Shown: positions 32,641 to 43,235 of the stretch, one piece after another
How the letters are laid out: every line of letters starts with the position of its first letter
How positions within the stretch are numbered: position 1 is the stretch's first letter
Source of the DNA: Megachile rotundata
Lineage: Eukaryota; Arthropoda; Insecta; Hymenoptera; Megachilidae
Assembly (NCBI RefSeq): GCF_050947335.1
Contig: NC_134995.1
Location: 7,106,501-7,170,500 of the forward strand
Length of the DNA stretch: 64,000 nt
Direction of reading: 5' to 3'
The notes under the pieces: model-generated
Database searches by the model: none
Told to the model about the DNA's origin: nothing
The model's input: the letters and a program-made list of their open reading frames with translations, nothing else
Position numbers and translations under genes: made by a program

Positions 32641-33700
32641 TTTCGATAGTTTCCCCGTGAAATATAGACGGAGGTGTGTCCGTGGCGGTGTATCGCAGGG
32701 CCTGGCAGGCACGACGATGCATTTAATAATTAACTCGCTGGATACACGAGGATGGATGTCTGACGGGGTTTCGCCGGGGGCTTGGCGAGTACGGAGGGGT
32801 GGATGGTAGCGCAGGCAGCCAAGGGGTGGTTTGTTGCAGGAGCCGGAGTATGGAACAGGGTGAAGTGGAGTAGTGGGTGGGGGAGGGTGAGGTCGTAGGA
32901 GAATGGTGGTCTGGAGGAAAGTGGGTGGGGCGGGGGGGGCTGGGATGAGGGAAAAGGGGTAGGTGCTTGGGGTAGGTAGGAAGGTTGGCAGCCGGAATGG
33001 CTCTCGTGGATGCTGCGCGACGATCAATACACCACGTGATGCCACGCGTCACGTCTCTTTCTCTCTTCTTCTTCGTCTTCTACTTCTTCTTCTTTTTTAA
33101 CCGTCTCTCTCCGTCCGCGGGCTTCTCTTTTTCCCTTGGCCGGTCTTTCTTTTTCAGTCTCTATTATAGTCTGCTTCCCTTCTCCCCGATGCGCTCGTTT
33201 CCACTCGCTCGCCCTCTCTATCTCCACGTACCCAGACACTTTTCCCTTCTCTTCTTTTTCTCACGCTTCTTTAACTTCTTCCCCCTGCGTTCCTTAAGCT
33301 GCTCCCTTCTTGCTCCTAATCGTGGTCACGGTCCCCTCGAACTGTCCTCTCTTTTTCTTCGCTACGACGCTTCGTTCGATCCCCTTATCGCTCATTTCTG
33401 ACTTCGACGCCGCTTCGTTTTCGAAGTTTTGTTGCGCGTCGAGGTTTTAGGAGATGCTTCAGCGTGTTTAGCGGAGATGCTTTCGGAGATGACGATGCAC
33501 ATTTTTTATGCGCGATATCGATTCCTCTTTAAATGCTCCGAGAACCTCTATATTTTAAACCTTGTACGGTTAAGGTTCAATGAACTGGCGCAGTTGGAGG
33601 ACGTTTGTTTCTGGATACAATTACGTCGCTCTAGATTTTTTATACGTACCTGTGTACTGGATATGTTTCTACGCTAAAACAGATACTGTGCTTGAGTGAT
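32641..33700. other. GC-rich block with G-quadruplex motif and pyrimidine tract
   Basis: Unique GC-rich sequence. G runs at 32870-32950 include a canonical G-quadruplex pattern at 32922-32944. 33050-33300 is strongly pyrimidine-rich (CTTCTTCTTCG, TCTCTTTCTC). Several frames are open on both strands (for example 32446-33045 -, 32985-33401 +) with P/T/S- or F/L/S-biased products; these follow base composition. 33430-33680 is unique and unassigned. Confidence 0.55.
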
Positions 33701-34230
33701 CAGAGAAAAGAGATGTACAAAATTATGTTTGTATTGAATAGTGAGATACGACAGTAATAGTGGGACAGAATACTGAGGTAGTAGTGTGAGAAGTAGTATA
33801 CTTGTGATAGTAGTATAGTACAATAAATTCAGTGGAATAAAATGTAAAGATAGTTGTATACTACAATCCTTGTGTGGTAAACTATCAAACTAGCAAAATG
33901 GTAAAATAATAAAATAATAAAACAGTAAAATAGAAGTAGATAAATTAACAAGATAGTATGATAGTAGCATAGTGATATAGTGAAACCATGTAACAGTAGT
34001 ATAGTACTAGAATAAAATAGTAGAATAGCAAAATCACTGTATAGTAGCTTAATTGCAGTAGCATAATTTTCAGCAAAATAGTAAAATGACAAAACAATAA
34101 GATAGTAGTGAAATTATAGTATAATACTATAGTTATACTGAGGAACAAACAGAATAGTGGAGGAATATGATAGTAACATACTGCAGCAGTCACACTGTAG
34201 AATAATAGAACAATAGTGGCACAGTAGTAG

Positions 34231-34495
34231 CATAGTTGTATAATAGAGACACTGAAACAATAGAGCAACAAAATATCACTCTATTGGTAGAGTAGCATAG
34301 TAGTATAATAGTATTACAGCATACAAGTATGGTAGTAGTAGTTTAATAACGTTGGTAGTAGCATAGTTGTATAATAGAGACACTGAAACAATACAGCAAC
34401 AAAATATCACTCTATTGGTAGAGTAGCATAGTGGTATAGTAGTATTACAGCATACAAGTATGATAGTGGTAGTTTAATAACGTTGGTATGGTAGT
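34231..34495 (+). repeat. 132-bp tandem duplication inside the array
   Basis: CATAGTTGTATAATAGAGAC starts at 34231 and again at 34363. The two copies share CAACAAAATATCACTCTATT, CATACAAGTATG and TTTAATAACGTTGG, with only a few differences, so the duplication is recent relative to the surrounding decayed octamers. Confidence 0.92.
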
Positions 34496-34850
34496 ATAGT
34501 GACATAGTAGTATATTGGTATAGTAGTATAATGGTAATACAGTATCGTACAGTGATACAGTCGTACTCTGGTACAATGGTACAGTGGTATGCTATGGTAG
34601 TACAATAATGTTGTAATACACTAATGAAGTAATGCAGTATTATGGTAGTATGGTAGTGTGGTAGTGTGGCAGTATAGTGGTATAGTAATATAGTAATATT
34701 GTAGTATAGTAGTAGAATAGTGTAGTAGTGTAGTAGTGTAGTAGTATAGTAGTATAGTAGTATAGTAGTATAGCAGTATAGTAGTATAGTAGTATAGTAG
34801 TATAGTAGTATAGTAGTATAGTAGTATAGTAGTATAGTAGTATAGTAGTA

Positions 34851-34994
34851 TAGTAATGCATTAGATGAGTAAAATAGATAGGTAGTGAAACACCAAAGAA
34901 GCGAAATAGTAAACTAATTATATGGTGCAAGAGTAAAATAGTGAAGTAATGGAGTAGAAAATTAGTAGAATGGTACAATGGTAGAATAGTGGTG
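34851..34994 (+). repeat. Non-octamer island, copy 2
   Basis: Homologous to 1846-1998 in the same orientation, and again flanked on both sides by octamer array. See the copy 1 entry for shared phrases. Copy 2 differs by scattered substitutions and small indels. Confidence 0.85.
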
Positions 34995-35240
34995 TAGTAG
35001 TGTAGTGCTGTAGTACTATAGTAGTATAGTGATATAGTGGTATAGTGGTGCAGTAGTATAGTAGTATAGTAGCATAGTAGCATAGTAGCAGAGCAGTACA
35101 ATAAAACAGTAGTACAATAATACAGTAGTATAATAGTATAGTAGTCAAATGGTATAGTGGAATAGCAGAATGATAGAATAGTAAATTAGCAGTACAATAC
35201 TAATGTAATACCGTGTAGTAATATAGTAATGTATTAGTAA

Positions 35241-36240
35241 ACATGTGCAGTACAAACAGTAGAATAGTAATGCAGAAGAATGGACGAATAATGATTGCAT
35301 GTTTCTGCAAATATAACTAAAACAGCAGAATACTACAGTAAGACGTGACTCTATTTGATCTGCAATCTCAAGCAGTGTGATATCAAATGCAAGTAATAAC
35401 ACGAAAAGAATTCACAATACTGTCTCCTTGTAACATTATCCTCATTCCCGCATATACATTTCCCATCTTGTTCTACTCAAAGAACGATATTTTCCACTAG
35501 CGATTCTCTTCATTTCGTTCTCCGTTTCCCTCCCCCGCCACCGCCGCCCCGTTACAGAAACCCGTGATTCGTTCCTGAGGTGTAACGATGCACTCGAGTA
35601 CGATGCCGTATCATTTTATTCGTTTCCCCGTTCTTTCTCCTCCATTTTATACCTTCTGAACCATGATCCACGGAGCCAGAGCGGAAAATTGGCTTTCCGT
35701 GGAATCCGCACGTTCGACCAAACTCGTCGCTTATTCGTTTATCGGAAGAGTCTCGATTTTCATTATTTTTCGTTCCGTCTCTCTTTCTCGTTCTCTGTGT
35801 TTTTTTTTTATTGTTTCCTTTGTTTTTTAACGCTCGCGTTATCGAACGACCGGCCGTCTTCGATAAGCGCACGGTACGTTTTCACGCGTCGAAACAGGAA
35901 CGCAAGACAAACGATCGCGCGATTGCCATTTCCGCACGCTCGAATCTCGCGAAATTTTTGCCCGATCCGTACAGATATGTCGGTACGGTTGAATCACGTC
36001 GAAATTGCCGATACGAGCGATCGCAGTCATCATATTTCCGATTGGTGCGGAGAGAAAGATGCGAGATATTTTTCGATTTATGCCGAGATTGCGGGAAATC
36101 TGAACGCTGCGAACGGGTCAAGCTTTATAGTATATTGAAATAAATAGATCGTGAATACTCACACAAGTTCTGTGTATCGAAACATTTACTGTTGAGGGTA
36201 AAAACGACGTGTTTGTGAAAAATTTGGTATTTGTGGGAGG
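35241..36240. other. Unique sequence with CpG-rich block 35480-36130
   Basis: CCCTCCCCCGCCACCGCCGCCCCG at 35529-35552 followed by CpG-rich unique sequence. Frames are open in both directions (35689-36138 +, 35811-36143 +, 35552-35872 -, 35882-36121 -). The first has a hydrophobic run, but it comes from a T-rich tract at 35790-35830. No product is recognisable; a regulatory or untranslated-exon role is possible. Confidence 0.45.
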
Positions 36241-37250
36241 AGACTTTAGTATGTTGGTTTTCGGGGAGTTTGAGGCATGTGTTAACAAGTTGGGGATTTT
36301 GAGATTTGGAGATCTGAGAATTTGAAGATGTAGGAATTTCAGGATACAAGGATTTCAGGATTTGGGGATTAGGGGATGTGGAGAATTTGGGATTTGGGAA
36401 TTTGGGAATTTCGAGATTTGGGAATTTGGGGATTTGGGGATTTGGGGATTTTGGGGCTTTGGGGATCTGGGAATGTGGGGATGTGGGATATTTGGGGATT
36501 TGGAGATTTGGGAATGTGGAGAGTTTGGGATTTGGGAATTTTGGGATTTTGGGGGTTTGAGGATTTGGGGATGTGTAGATGTGGATATTTGGAGATTTGG
36601 AGATTTGGACATTTGGGGATTTGAGGATTTTGGGGCTTTGGGGCTTTGCGGATGTGGGGATGTGGGAATGTGGGAATGTGGATATTTGGGAATTTGGGGA
36701 TTTGGGAGTGTGGAGAGTTTGGGATTTGGGAATTTTGGGATTTTGAGGGTTTGAGGATTTGGGGATGTGGAGATATGGAGATATGGATATTTGGCGATTT
36801 GGACATTTGGAGATTTGGGGACTTGGGGATTGCGGAGTTTGGAATTTGAAAATTTTTGAATTTTGAAGTTTGAGTATTTGGGGATTTGGAGATGCGGAGA
36901 ATTGGAGATTTGGGGATATATAGGAATTTGAGATCTAGGGATTAGTTGTCCATGGTATTTGATACTTTAGTGATTTGGGATTCTTAGGATTTAGTGATCT
37001 AGGGGATTGGGGTCCTTAGAATTTGGTAATTTAGGTATTTTGGGGCATAAGAATTTGGTGATCTAATTTTGCATCATAGGAATTTGAGAATTTAGAAACT
37101 GTGAGATTTGGAGACTTCAGGATTTGATAATTTTGGAATTTGGAAGAATTGAAGAATGTAGCAATTTGTAATCAAAGAATTATGGAGAATAGATATTTGA
37201 GAACTTTGGGATTTGAAGATTGTGATTTGGAAATTTATTTTTTAAGATTT
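36241..37250. repeat. GGGGATTT octamer array with about 190-bp block repeat
   Basis: G-rich on the plus strand. A block containing GTGGAGAGTTTGGGATTTGG recurs (marker GAGTTTGGGA at 36521 and 36715, 194 bp apart), followed in both copies by the same order of variant octamers. The array decays after 36850. Frames of up to 145 codons on either strand are repeat shadows. Confidence 0.93.
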
Positions 37251-37344
37251 AAGAACTTAGAAATTTGGGAGTTCTGAAATAATCTCAATAATTATTATAA
37301 TAATTTTTAAAAAATAGAAAAATCTGAAAATTGTGAAAACTGTT

Positions 37345-38015
37345 AGAGCAGTTGAAATTGTTAAAATTGTCAAAATTTTCAAAAATCTTAAAATTGTTAA
37401 AATTCTTAAAATTGTCAAAATTTTCAAAAATCTTAAAATTGTTAAAATTCTTAAAATTGTCAAAATTCATAAAATTGTCAAGATTCTTAAAATTGTCAAA
37501 ATTCTCAAAATTGTTAAAATCCTTAAACTTGTCAAAATTGTTAAAATTGCTAAAATTGTTAAAATTATTAAAATTGTTAAAATTGTTAAAATTGTTAAAC
37601 TTGTTAAACTTGTTAAAATTGTTAAAACTGTTAAAACTGTTAAAACTGTTAAAATTGTTAAAATTGTTAAAATGGTTAAAATTGTTAAAATTGTTAAAAT
37701 TGTTAAAATTGTTAAAATTGTTAAAATTGTTAAAATTGTTAAAATTGTCAAAATTGTCAAAATTCTTAAAATTGTTAAAATTGTTAAAATTGTTAAAATT
37801 GTTAAAATTGTTAAAATTGTTAGAAATTATTAACATTACAAAAATAGTGAAAATCGTCGAAATTGTGGTAATCGTAGCAATCACGGAAATCGCGGAAATC
37901 GTGTTAATTGTGGAAATCGTGGAAATCGTGAAAATCGCGGAAATCGTCGAAAACGTGGTAATCGTGAAAATCGTCGAAATTGTGAAACCCGTTAAATCCA
38001 TAAAAATTCTAAAAG
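37345..38015 (+). repeat. GTTAAAATT nonamer array, orientation 1
   Basis: 9-bp unit GTTAAAATT, near perfect at 37540-37825. From 37830 the same 9-bp spacing continues with GAAATCGTG/AAAATCGCG variants to about 38000. Because 9 is three codons, each frame encodes a tripeptide repeat (LLK, KIV or, on the minus strand, TIL, NNF) without stops; frames of up to 238 codons are artefacts. It is the reverse complement of the array at 38880-39575. Confidence 0.96.
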
Positions 38016-38365
38016 TTTGATAATAATAATCTCTACTGCATATTCAGCGAATTTCCTAGAACTGAAAAGCAAGTAACTTAAATACCCTAAATCTTCTATA
38101 ATAACTTTCTACAAAAAATATTTCATCTGATAGCATCACATGAAACTCAGAATTACTTCTAATTATATGTATAAATATATTATAACTTTATGCATAGATA
38201 AAGTATAAATATATACAAAGATAGATAAATATCTCTGTCAAGAGAAACTTTCATCATTTTAATTATCGCAGCACGAATAATAATTTCCTTCCTCGAATTC
38301 ATCGCAATCGCACAAGAACCCATCCTCTCCGATGTGCTTCTCCTAAACGTTGTTTTGATTAATAT
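38016..38365. other. Unique AT-rich spacer between inverted arrays
   Basis: Non-repetitive, AT-rich. If the neighbouring minus-strand frame is a terminal exon, this would be its 3' untranslated region; no clear AATAAA signal is visible close to the stop. Confidence 0.4.
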
Positions 38366-38576
38366 TCATTCCAGTAAAAGGAATCCGCTAAAGGGAAAAT
38401 ATGAATTTCGATAACTTCCACCCTTGAATTCCTTTATTGCTTGTCCTACTTTCCCTGGAAACGACGAGGATCCGGTTACATCATAATTAAAGTCACGCGG
38501 GTCTTCAGGAGGACTAACGATATCCTCTTCTTCCTGTTCTCGAAGATTGTCTTTCTCTCTGGATTGTCCCAAGGAT
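38366..38576 (-). CDS. Candidate terminal exon, unknown protein (partial)
   Basis: On the minus strand a good 3' splice acceptor, a pyrimidine-rich run ending CTTTTCCTTTTAG, sits immediately before an open stretch of 211 nt that ends in TGA at 38366. If the exon starts after this AG, its first base completes a codon begun in the previous exon, giving about 69 residues. The peptide is mixed and protein-like: REKDNLREQEEED (acidic, residues about 5-17), SPPEDPRDFNYDVTG, then a KVGQAIKEFKGG segment and an aromatic end. I do not recognise the family and see no membrane segment. No strong internal donor is visible, so a last exon is the best reading. It lies between two inverted nonamer arrays. 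Alternative: chance open frame next to a chance acceptor. Confidence 0.35.
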
Positions 38577-38879
38577 CTAAAAGGAAAAGAATGGGGTAAA
38601 ACGAGACTTTTAATCCTGATACACTTGTTCTGCTACTATTAACCCTTTCTACATGCTGAATTCAATCTTACACATTTTTTAAGAATATTCATTTAAGAAA
38701 ATATTTGATGCTAGCGATGGATGTTCACATAAATCTATAATACATTTACTATTTTTAAAATTGCAGAGTTAGGTTACATATTTGAGGGATCACATATTAA
38801 CACGTTGATAGTTACTTCCCCAATATATGGGTCACACTTTAGTTTCTATACTGACATTTAAGATTCTAAGATCTAACAT
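38577..38879. other. Unique AT-rich sequence upstream of the candidate exon
   Basis: Would be intron on the minus strand if the exon call is right. It begins (minus strand) with the pyrimidine tract and AG. Nothing else is recognisable. Confidence 0.4.
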
Positions 38880-39575
38880 GTGTATTTTTTAAAATTTACT
38901 ACAATTTTAACAATTTTCATGATTTTTGCAATTCTCACTATTTTAATAATTTTAGTAATTTTTACGATTTTAACAATTTTGACAATTTTGACAATTTTGA
39001 CAACTTTAACAATTTTTACAATTTTTACAATTTTTACGATTTTTACAATTTTTACATTTTTAACAATTTTTACAATTTTAACAAGTTTAAGAATTTTAAC
39101 AATTTTAACAATTTTAACAATTTTAACAATTTTAACAATTTTCACAATTTTCACAATTTTAACAAGTTTAAGAATTTTGACAAGTTCAAGGATTTTAACA
39201 ATTTTAAAAATTTTGACAATTTTGACGATTTTGACAATTTTAACAATTTTTACAATTTTTACGATTTTTACAATTTTTACAATTTTTACATTTTTAACAA
39301 TTTTTACAATTTTAACAAGTTTAAGAATTTTAAGAATTTTAAGAATTTTAAGAATTTTAACAATTTTAACAATTTTCACAATTTTAACAATTTTCACAAT
39401 TTTCACAATTTTAACAAGTTTAAGAATTTTGACAAGTTCAAGGATTTTAACAATTTAAAAAATTTTGACAATTTTGACAATTTTGACAACTTTAACAATT
39501 TTAACAATTTTAACAATTTTAACAATTTTAACAATTTTAACAATTTTGACAAATTTAAGAATTTTGACAATTTTA
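38880..39575 (-). repeat. AATTTTAAC nonamer array, orientation 2
   Basis: 9-bp unit AATTTTAAC, the reverse complement of GTTAAAATT at 37345-37825. Internal blocks recur: AACAAGTTTAAGAATTTT followed by a run of variants at 39081, 39167, 39314 and 39413. Frames on both strands (38873-39406 -, 38880-39458 +) are tripeptide artefacts. Confidence 0.96.
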
Positions 39576-39652
39576 AAATTGGTTCACTTTGCTAAATTCT
39601 TGTGTTAATTACATAGATCTGTGGAAAATAAATGTAACAAGAAACTATGGAA

Positions 39653-40702
39653 ATATTAAATTTATTAAAAGTTAAAGGAATATTGGATGCTTTTTGTAAC
39701 TGCTTCAGTGTGGCAGTCAATGTATTACAGAGATCCACCTTCAGTAACTACTGATGTCAACCCATCAGTATCAGATCACAGTTGGCGCCTGAAAGTAAAA
39801 GAAGCTTCACCATGAACACTTTCAGTTACATTTCGGCAAATAAGAATAATAATGACAACTGCTGAACGCAAGTAGCACCTCACTTGAGAGACGTTTGTCA
39901 TAGTTTTTAGCCTAATTGGCGATCGCGAGAGTATACCGCCGAAAATACGTGTGAGGCGTCCATTTTTCTATTCTGGCCAATTGGAGCCGTAGCTCTAAAC
40001 ACCTGGGTCCACGCGCAAGCTTGTGGGTTGCATCGGTATATGGGAATGTGGAATTTGGGGTTTGACGGTTTGGGGGTTCAGAAATGTTGAATTTGGAGTT
40101 TGGATGTTTGCGTATTCAAAAATGTAAAAATTTGGGCTCATGAAAATTTGAGAGCTTGGATATTTAGAAAAGTAGCGGGCTTAGGAAATTAGAAAGTTTG
40201 GATATTTAGAAAAGTAGAAAGGGCTTATGAAAATTTGAAAATTCGGATATTGAAAGGGTAGAAATTTGCCTTCTGTATATTGACAAATTTAGATATGCAG
40301 AAGTGTAGAAATTTGACTCTTGGAAATTGGGAAATTTAGATAGAAACGTAGAAATTTACCTATTAGAAATTTGAAAATTTGGACATCCAATTGAAGCCGT
40401 GAACTGGGTCCACCTGTCGCGCCAACTCGTGAGTTGACATCAGTAGCTAGCAAGGTGAATTAGTATCAAAAAGAGCACCAAAGTGAACATAGTTTCAAAA
40501 GCTTCCCCAAGCTTTGCACTTAAAACTCTGCCCCCTCAACATCTATAAGCCACCCAACAGCAATTACTACTAAAATATAACTCCACAATTAAATATTGTA
40601 AAATATTACATTAAATATTGTAAATAACCGCTCAAAATTGTTCCCCGAAAAAGAGATACTGAATAAGTAGATAGCAAGATGCAATTAGTATTAAAAAGAG
40701 CA
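39653..40702 (+). repeat. 1.05-kb dispersed duplication, copy B
   Basis: Direct repeat of 23960-25009 at a constant offset of 15693 bp, about 97% identical. It begins about 80 bp after the nonamer array. It holds three internal copies of the GATGTCAACC/TGGCGCG motif (39749 +, 40008 -, 40408 -), one with a 1-bp deletion (GGTTGCATC for GGTTGACATC), but lacks the outermost inverted pair of copy A. Confidence 0.95.
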
Positions 40703-42460
40703 GCAGAGCCGAAGATAGTTGGCGAAGCCTGCACAAACTTTGCAATTAAGGGATGGTATAAAGTTCGCCGGGGGAAAAAAGGAAATTTAATTTAATCGAT
40801 GTGACATAGCGAGTGCAGTGACGAGATCGAGTCAAAGCGTCGCGAAAAAGAGAGAAAGTGAGCGACGCGAGTTTTGCAGGCGGCTTAAATATTCATCCGA
40901 GATCAATCGAGTGGGTTTGCAATTTTAAACCGTTTGTACTGCACAAGCGAGCCGAAATAAACTGTCGACTACTTCATTTTACATGAAACTTTCTTCTCTC
41001 TCGCGTTTTTTTTGTCTGCTCTCCTATGAAATCCTCTGTCCACCGGCGAGATTAAGGTGCAAATAGAATTTTAGAGTAGTTAGAGGAGCGTTCGAAAACA
41101 AACAGTCTCCTTGCGAACGAGAACGTATTAGCTTTTGTAGCTCGCGAGGGGTGCAAGTTGAAACAATATTTGTTTCATTTCGAGCGTCCGACTGGGAATG
41201 ATGATGGATTTCTTCTCCTTTATTCCGTTTGTTAACTTATTGTCGAGGTTTTTTTTTAATAATTTAATCTTATAATGTAACTTATTTGTTAGGAAAAGTG
41301 TGGAGAAGAATCTACTATGTAATTTACGAATTCAGAAAGTATGAGTTTAGTAATTTTCTTTTCTTTTCTTTTCAAAGATTTCCTATTATTTCAATTATAA
41401 AAACGCAAAGATTTCATATCGAAACATTTAAAAACCATATTTCTATTTTTACACAATTTGATGGCATCTCCTAATTGCAAAATCTGTGAAAAATTTTGTT
41501 AAATACCTTCGTTGCGATATATACATATTTTTAATAGTAATTGCAGGTAGCAAGTGTTCCCTACGCAGCAATTAAATATCCTTTTTATCGTGGAATTTTA
41601 TGCGATCCCTTAATTACAACGTTTTTTGAAACAATTTTCTAACTACCTTCGTTAATGCGCAAAATATATATTTTTGAAAATAATTGCAAGTATCGTGTTT
41701 TTATTTTATTTGTATTTTTGATTTTAATGGTACATTTTTCGTTTGAAAGAATTATCAAAATCTTAGTGAATATTAAAACATGTACACACATGTACATATA
41801 TGTATTGATTATATTACATATTGTATAGAATACATTTTTAAATATCTAAAGATTTATTAATATTAATGAACAAAGTTTACAGGTGTACTTTGTTTATTGG
41901 TATTAACAGGTATATAGAAATTTAAACAAGTAATTATATAGTTTCTATGTTTAATTATGTAGAATATTTAATAAGTAATTATTATAGAATTACAAAATTA
42001 TGTATCATTATTATTCACTCAACTAATTAATATATCCTAATATTGTTACTACCACGAAGCTCAAATAAACCCAGAAATAATTAAACAAGAATATCTTCCC
42101 ATTTCAAATATTTCCCAGAACTCGCCGCGTTATTTCCAACTCATTAGATCGAATAACGCATTTGCTCTCTAATTTACAACAGCAAATCAGGATTATTATA
42201 TTTACACGTTCCAGAACCAATTTCCTGCGGTACAGTCTATTTCTGTAACTAAATATTGACGGTTCCGCAAATATTGTCCGTGTATCGTAAACAATTTAAT
42301 TAGATACCACGAGGTGACGGTCATAGATGATCTGTTTGCTCATTAAGTTTCAGCATCCCCGTTCAAACGTACGTCGTTCGCAATTAACGAAAAATTGCTC
42401 GGGGTGAATCAAATTTTATCGCGTATTTCCATCGCGATATCCCTTTGTCGTTCCTAGTAT
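40703..42460. other. Unique sequence, no supported gene
   Basis: 40740-41180 is GC-richer and unique. 41220-42110 is AT-rich with a small TGTACACACATGTACATATA patch at 41781-41805. 42110-42460 is unique of mixed composition. I see no array, RNA gene or convincing frame. Confidence 0.5.
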
Positions 42461-42468
42461 TATAAAAG
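42461..42468 (+). promoter_or_regulatory. TATA box candidate
   Basis: TATAAAAG, 47 bp upstream of an ATG at 42508. A start site 25-30 bp downstream would fall near 42490, leaving a very short leader. No TCAGT-type initiator is seen at that spot. Confidence 0.35.
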
Positions 42469-42507
42469 ACAGGTGACGAGTATCCGGTCCGCCTTTATCT
42501 CGCGAAG

Positions 42508-42700
42508 ATGTCAGAAAACAACCCTCCATTATCTGCCTTTTCTCTTCATCGTCGCGTTTATGCCCCGCGGTTCTTCGCCGCCGCTTCAAAAATGTTTAAC
42601 GCGTTTATCCGCTGTAATTCTTGTTTCTTCAGTTCCGTTTACCTTCTCGAGTTGCTCGATAAATTTTCATTTTTACCGAATATTCTGATTCTTAACGCGG
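42508..42700 (+). CDS. Candidate first coding exon, unknown product (partial)
   Basis: ATG at 42508 in the context GCGAAGATGT is followed by 64 codons up to GCGG|GTAAGAT, a consensus splice donor (GTAAGA at 42701-42706). Without splicing the frame would end at 42774. The peptide starts MSENNPPLSAFSLHRR, has a basic-aromatic middle (RRVYAPRFFAAASK), two cysteines (RCNSC near residues 35-39) and a hydrophobic end (VYLLELLDKF...LPNILILN), which might be part of a membrane segment. I do not recognise it. Evidence for a gene is the ordered trio TATA, ATG and donor; against it are the overlapping second open frame (42473-42688), the lack of an identifiable second exon and the frequency of such signals by chance. 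Confidence 0.22.
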
Positions 42701-42889
42701 GTAAGATATTGGGGTTGTTATTGTTAATTGGGGTTGAATATTATTCGAATGAACGTTTTGAAGGAACATTTTGAATAAATAGAGAAAAATGCATCCAAGA
42801 ATATTCTGTCTTGATTACAAGTAACTCCATGTACAATTAAACCGGTAAAATTAAGGTAAATGTTCTCACTATTGCATATGTGAGAATGT

Positions 42890-43235
42890 GACCATGTGTG
42901 ACCATGTGAGTATGTGATTATGAAAATGACTGTCATGTGTGATCAACATCCACAAACTATTTTGTATGAGATACTATTGAAATATTAGTTATGTTGTTGG
43001 ATATATACATATGTGTACGTACATATAAACACACACATATGTATACATATGTACATATGAGCCCATACCAATGTATATGTATATGCATATGGTAATGTTG
43101 TAAATATACATGTAAATATACTAATACTAATATATGATATACGTAAGTATACATATGTAAGCATACATATATGTATATGGTAATGTTCATAACATACATG
43201 GTAATATATACATATGTATACGTATTGCTCAAATC
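42890..43235. repeat. CATATGTATATG microsatellite
   Basis: Starts with GTGACCATGTGTGACCATGTG-like near-repeats at 42886-42920, then ACATATGTGTACGTACATAT and similar alternating words to about 43220. GTATATGGTAATGTT recurs at about 43077 and 43174. Minus-strand frame 42957-43232 is a low-complexity artefact. Confidence 0.85.

Larger units (their letters stand above)
33720..35240. repeat. TAGTATAG octamer array
   Basis: 8-bp array of TAGTATAG and relatives, loose at 33720-34220 and almost perfect at 34735-34855. Includes the 132-bp duplication at 34231-34495 and the shared island at 34851-34994. Minus-strand open frames (for example 34640-35101) are Y-T-T-I-L-L repeats and not genes. Confidence 0.94.

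Noticed and set aside
32446..33052. Proline/threonine-rich 199-residue minus-strand frame
   Set aside because: It spans the C-rich array edge, the G-quadruplex and GC-rich sequence; the amino-acid bias follows base composition and a second frame is open over the same stretch.
32985..33401. F/S/L-rich 138-residue plus-strand frame resembling a membrane protein
   Set aside because: It is a translation of a pyrimidine tract; the hydrophobic run has no start context and the opposite strand gives an E/K/R-rich frame.
35689..36138. 149-residue frame with a hydrophobic segment
   Set aside because: The hydrophobic stretch comes from a T-rich tract; two plus and several minus frames overlap it and none resembles a known family.
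37285..38020. LLK/KIV or NNF repeat proteins of about 220-240 residues
   Set aside because: A 9-bp repeat without stops yields a tripeptide repeat in every frame on both strands; there is no start context, promoter or non-repeat domain.
38873..39458. KIV or TIL repeat proteins
   Set aside because: Same cause as the previous array, in inverted orientation.
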